DNA of 44,253 nt, from positions 1 through 44,253 of the forward strand of contig SVEM01000015.1 of assembly GCA_015057375.1 (NCBI GenBank), written 5' to 3'. Positions 41,331-44,253 of the stretch are shown one piece after another. How positions within the stretch are numbered: the first letter of the stretch is position 1; each line of letters starts with the position of its first letter. Made by a program: the position numbers and the translations under genes. Source of the stretch: Lachnospiraceae bacterium. Lineage in GTDB: Bacteria; Bacillota; Clostridia; Lachnospirales; Lachnospiraceae. The notes under the pieces were generated by a model, which saw only the letters and a list, made by a program, of their open reading frames with translations, was not told where the DNA came from and searched no databases.

Positions 41331-43291
41331 ATTTCTGCTCCTGCAGGCATATCCTTATCAGGTGTTAATAACGCAAGCTCGCCCTTTTCATTTTCAGCGC
41401 AGAGAAGCATACCTTCTGACAATACTCCTGCGAGTTTCGCTGGCTTAAGATTAACAAGCACCATAACTTTCTTGCCAACCATATCCTGTGGAGAATACTG
41501 TGACTTTATGCCTGATACGATCTGTTTAACACTGCTTCCGATCTTAACCTGTGAGCATAAAAGCTTCTTAGACTTTGGCACTTCTTCACAAGCTATTATC
41601 TCACCAACCTGGAACTGCATCTTCATGAAATCATCGAATGTAATTTCAGGTTTAGCTTCTATATTAATAACATTTTCTTCAACTTCTTCTACTTCCGGCT
41701 CCTCTTCAGCCTTTCCAAATTTCTCTTCAACTTCCTTCATAACATCCGCAGCATTTAGTCTTGCAAAAAGAATCTGAGGCTCACTGGTAACCTTATTTCC
41801 TGACTCATACATACCAAATACACTTGCGTCTTCAAGCTTTCTTGCCGGTGCATTTATCTGTTCAAGAATTCTTGCAGTTGTATCCGGCATAAACGGTTCA
41901 AGAAGCGAAGCTCCGATAGTTATTCCTTCAACAAGATTATATAAAACGGTCTGAAGTCTTTCCTTCTTAGCCTCATCCTTTGCAAGTGCCCAAGGCATAG
42001 TCTCATCAATATACTTATTACATCTTCTGAATATTGCAAAAATCTCTGTAATCGCATCTGCAACACGGAACTTCTCCATCTTCTCTGCAACTTTAGCAGA
42101 TGCTGCTGTAACAACGCTAATAAGGTCATCATCAACATCTTCCTTAACTCCCGCATTAGTCACAACACCATCAAAATACTTATTAGACATAGAGATAGTT
42201 CTGTTTACAAGATTACCAAGTGTATTAGCAAGTTCAGAATTAATTCTTTCTATAATAAGCTCCCACGAAATAACTCCGTCATTATCAAACGGCATCTCAT
42301 GAAGAACGAAGAACCTTATCGCATCAACACCAAATACATCAACAAGTTCATCTGCATACAAAACATTACCCTTTGACTTACTCATCTTTCCATCACCCTG
42401 TAAAAGCCAAGGATGACCAAATATCTGCTTTGGAAGTGGCACATCAAGCGCCATAAGCATAATCGGCCAATAAATAGTATGGAATCTGAGAATATCCTTA
42501 CCAATCAAATGCAAATCTGCCGGCCAGTACTTATTATAAAGTTCATCACTATTGCCATCAGCATCATATCCAAGTCCGGTAATATAGTTACTTAACGCAT
42601 CAATCCAAACATAAATAATATGTTTATCATCAAATGTAACAGGTATTCCCCACTTAAATGAAGTTCTTGACACACATAAATCTTGCAATCCCGGAAGCAG
42701 GAAGTTATTCATCATCTCATTCTTTCTTGATTCCGGCTGAATGAATTCAGGATGCGTATTAATATGATCAATAAGTCTGTCAGCATATTTACTTAACTTA
42801 AAGAAATATGCCTCTTCCTTAGCTGGCTGACATGGTCTTCCACAATCCGGACACTTTCCATCAACAAGCTGTGATGCCGTGAAAAATGACTCACAAGGAG
42901 TACAGTACATACCTTCATACTCACTCTTGTATATATCACCCTTATCATATAACTTCTTAAAAATCTTCTGAACCTGTTTCTCGTGATCCTCATCAGTTGT
43001 TCTGATAAATCTGTCATAAGAAGTATTCATAAGATCCCATATATCCTGTATCTGACCTGCAACATTATCAACAAACTGCTTAGGTGTAACTCCTGCCTCT
43101 GCAGCTTTAAGCTCTATCTTCTGTCCATGCTCATCTGTTCCTGTCTGAAATCTGACATCGTAACCCTGCATTCGCTTAAATCTAACAATCGAATCTGCCA
43201 AAACAGCTTCATAAGTATTGCCTATATGCGGTTTCCCTGATGTATAGGCGATGGCGGTTGTCAGGTAAAAAGTATTTTTCTTATCACTCAT
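41324..43291 (-). CDS. metG: Methionyl-tRNA synthetase
   Basis: 655 aa. The class I HIGH-type motif is SGKPHIGNTYEAV near residue 16, the zinc-binding CTPCESFF ... CPDCGRPC lies near 127-150, and the KMSKS loop is DGKMSKSKGNV near 300. A C-terminal EMAP/Trbp111-like tRNA-binding domain (about 550-655: FDDFMKMQFQVGEII) is attached, as in the Bacillus-type homodimeric enzyme. It charges tRNA-Met. The start follows GAGGAG. Only about 130 nt separate it from the tRNA terminator; no T-box or S-box leader is visible there. Confidence 0.97.
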   Translation of the reverse strand: MSDKKNTFYLTTAIAYTSGKPHIGNTYEAVLADSIVRFKRMQGYDVRFQTGTDEHGQKIELKAAEAGVTPKQFVDNVAGQIQDIWDLMNTSYDRFIRTTDEDHEKQVQKIFKKLYDKGDIYKSEYEGMYCTPCESFFTASQLVDGKCPDCGRPCQPAKEEAYFFKLSKYADRLIDHINTHPEFIQPESRKNEMMNNFLLPGLQDLCVSRTSFKWGIPVTFDDKHIIYVWIDALSNYITGLGYDADGNSDELYNKYWPADLHLIGKDILRFHTIYWPIMLMALDVPLPKQIFGHPWLLQGDGKMSKSKGNVLYADELVDVFGVDAIRFFVLHEMPFDNDGVISWELIIERINSELANTLGNLVNRTISMSNKYFDGVVTNAGVKEDVDDDLISVVTAASAKVAEKMEKFRVADAITEIFAIFRRCNKYIDETMPWALAKDEAKKERLQTVLYNLVEGITIGASLLEPFMPDTTARILEQINAPARKLEDASVFGMYESGNKVTSEPQILFARLNAADVMKEVEEKFGKAEEEPEVEEVEENVINIEAKPEITFDDFMKMQFQVGEIIACEEVPKSKKLLCSQVKIGSSVKQIVSGIKSQYSPQDMVGKKVMVLVNLKPAKLAGVLSEGMLLCAENEKGELALLTPDKDMPAGAEIC

Positions 43292-43414
43292 GTCATATCT
43301 CTCCTCTTACATATAAATAAATATATTTTATTGATATAATAAATTATTGTCAAGGCATTTAACAAAAACAACCAAAAATGCACTATATTTCTTTCTTATA
43401 TGTATTTATATCAA

Positions 43415-43452
43415 AATAACAAAAACCCCGAAAGCAACTTGATTTCGGGGTT
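43415..43452 (-). terminator. Terminator of the rRNA-tRNA operon
   Basis: AACCCCGAAA (43424-43433) pairs with TTTCGGGGTT (43443-43452), followed on the minus strand by TTTTTGTTATTTT. It lies directly behind tRNA-Lys. Confidence 0.85.
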
Positions 43453-43458
43453 ATAGAA

Positions 43459-43531
43459 TGAGTCACGGGGGAATCGAACCCCCGACAACTTGATTAAAAG
43501 TCAAGTGCTCTACCGACTGAGCTAGTGACCC
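43459..43531 (-). tRNA. tRNA-Lys (TTT)
   Basis: 73 nt; acceptor GGGTCAC/GTGACTC, anticodon loop CTTTTAA, T-arm GGTTCGATTCC present. CCA is not encoded. Last tRNA of the cluster. Confidence 0.95.
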
Positions 43532-43552
43532 ATATTATACTATATATAAAAG

Positions 43553-43625
43553 TGCCCAGAGCCGGAATCGAACCAGCGACACAGGGATTTTCAGTCCCTT
43601 GCTCTACCAACTGAGCTATCTGGGC
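43553..43625 (-). tRNA. tRNA-Phe (GAA)
   Basis: 73 nt; acceptor GCCCAGA/TCTGGGC, anticodon loop CTGAAAA, standard D- and T-arms. CCA is not encoded. Confidence 0.95.
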
Positions 43626-43642
43626 ATGCTGAATGTTGATAA

Positions 43643-43716
43643 TTGCGGGGGCTGGATTTGAACCAACGACCTTCGGGTTATGAGCCCGACGAGCTGCCTG
43701 ACTGCTCTACCCCGCG
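43643..43716 (-). tRNA. Initiator tRNA-fMet (CAT)
   Basis: 74 nt; begins CGCGGGG with the unpaired C1-A72 ends, has the GGG/CCC pairs of the anticodon stem (TCGGGCTCATAACCCGA) and T-arm GGTTCAAATCC. These mark it as the initiator rather than the elongator. Confidence 0.95.
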
Positions 43717-43728
43717 ATAATAAAAAAA

Positions 43729-43810
43729 TGGATGGAGAAGGATTCGAACCTTCGAAGTCGTCGACAACAGATTTACAGTCTGCCCCCTTTGGCCACTCGG
43801 GAATCCATCC
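43729..43810 (-). tRNA. tRNA-Tyr (GTA)
   Basis: 82 nt class II tRNA with a long variable arm; anticodon stem CAGACTGTAAATCTG, acceptor GGATGGA/TCCATCC. Confidence 0.94.
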
Positions 43811-43820
43811 ATATTCATAA

Positions 43821-43893
43821 AGCCGACAAACGGACTTGAACCGTTAACCTGCTGATTACAAATCAGCTGCTCTGCCAATTGAGCCATGTCGGC
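43821..43893 (-). tRNA. tRNA-Thr (TGT)
   Basis: 73 nt; acceptor GCCGACA/TGTCGGC, anticodon stem-loop GCTGATTTGTAATCAGC, T-arm GGTTCAAGTCC. Confidence 0.95.
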
Positions 43894-43935
43894 ACATCAT
43901 AAGCTAAATTAGCTATATAATTTTCAAATTGTAAA

Positions 43936-44008
43936 TGGGACCTACAGGGCTCGAACCTGTGACCCTCTGCTTGTAAGGCAGATGCTCTCCCAGCTGAGCT
44001 AAGATCCC
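43936..44008 (-). tRNA. tRNA-Val (TAC)
   Basis: 73 nt; anticodon loop CTTACAA between CTGC and GCAG, T-arm GGTTCGAGCC, acceptor GGGATCT/AGGTCCC. Confidence 0.95.
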
Positions 44009-44018
44009 AGAAACAAAA

Positions 44019-44092
44019 CGACCCAAAGGGGGCTCGAACCCCTGACCTCCGCCGTGACAGGGCGGCGCTCTAACCAACTGAGCCACTGGGCC
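44019..44092 (-). tRNA. tRNA-Asp (GTC)
   Basis: 74 nt; anticodon loop CTGTCAC in a GC-rich stem, T-arm GGTTCGAGCC, discriminator G. First tRNA after the 23S gene. Confidence 0.95.
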
Positions 44093-44142
44093 GTATTACG
44101 TACCTTGAAAACTGCACACTGATTCAAAACTTCCATCCTTTT

Positions 44143-44253
44143 GGTCAAGCCCTCGACCTATTAGTATCAGTCAGCTACATACATTACTGTACTTCCACCT
44201 CTGACCTATCACCTCGTCGTCTTCAAGGGGTCTTACTGATTTCTCATGGGAAT
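44143..44253 (-). rRNA. 23S rRNA, 3' end (rest outside window)
   Basis: Read on the minus strand, the segment runs from about helix H95-H101 to the 3' end: it contains AGACCCCTTGAAGACGACGA, GATAGGTCAGAGGTGGAAGT and ACTGATACTAATAGGTCGAG, ending near GGGCTTGACC. This matches the conserved 3' terminus of bacterial 23S rRNA. The end base is estimated to within a few nt. The gene continues past the window edge. Confidence 0.93.

Noticed and set aside
43292-43414. T-box or SAM riboswitch ahead of metG
   Set aside because: The gap is only about 120 nt of AT-rich sequence with no T-box consensus and no SAM-aptamer pattern.
1-44253. CRISPR array, prophage, IS element or integrase
   Set aside because: No regularly spaced repeats, transposase, integrase or phage structural gene was found in any frame.

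Overview
The window looks like chromosome of an anaerobic, low-GC Gram-positive bacterium of the Lachnospiraceae (Clostridia). This rests on strong GGAGG-type ribosome binding sites, AT-rich intergenic DNA, a BspA-type leucine-rich repeat surface protein, secreted polysaccharide esterases with Thr/Pro linkers and lysine-rich Ig-like modules, a SipL-like spore protein, a VanW/G5 protein and an MGGFFGVA-type PurF paralogue. The genus cannot be fixed by eye. No prophage, IS element or CRISPR array was seen.

Left part (1-16.4 kb), mixed strands: the 3' part of a DUF885 peptidase-like gene; pckA with its promoter, a palindrome in the leader and a terminator; a small lipoprotein; an XRE regulator; a flavin reductase-like protein divergent from a PurF paralogue that lacks the catalytic N-terminal cysteine. 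Then come a small secreted protein, an ECF sigma factor overlapping a membrane-anchored putative anti-sigma factor, and a decayed XRE fragment. Next is a DUF3990 (ADP-ribosyltransferase-like) toxin overlapping an HTH antitoxin, behind a promoter carrying twin palindromes. A CDF transporter, a cytoplasmic esterase and a secreted two-domain esterase follow. The secreted esterase shares a divergent promoter region, with a 12-bp inverted repeat covering both -35 boxes, with an unannotated 55-aa gene. A chromate-transporter-family protein closes this part.

Middle part (16.4-33.8 kb), almost all minus strand: the LRR surface protein, an RsuA-type pseudouridine synthase, a PH-domain/CrtO-like membrane pair, an RlmCD-type rRNA methyltransferase with a degenerate ORF behind it, a YhaM-like exoribonuclease divergent from mutS2 (the only plus-strand gene here), TrmL, an aminotransferase with its Lrp/AsnC regulator, a half-length AIR-synthase-like protein, VanW/G5, a 33-aa membrane peptide, nth, larC, galK and a 48-aa membrane peptide.

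Right part (33.8-44.25 kb), all minus: a helical-bundle protein, a SipL-like SPOCS/LysM protein, a PrcB-like lipoprotein behind a hairpin that overlaps its RBS, a frameshifted PlsC acyltransferase, a Nudix hydrolase, an S1-domain protein, RelQ-type alarmone synthetase, rsmA, tatD and metG. These are tightly packed and mostly concern translation, RNA and stress. The window ends in an rrn operon tail: the 3' end of 23S rRNA followed within about 50 nt by seven tRNAs (Asp, Val, Thr, Tyr, fMet, Phe, Lys) and a terminator, with no 5S gene in between.

Points most worth a second look are the toxin-antitoxin module and its operators, the PurF paralogue without its glutaminase nucleophile, the secreted esterase whose first domain has lost its serine, the symmetric divergent promoter at 14.3 kb, the frameshifted plsC, the missing 5S and three small unannotated genes.
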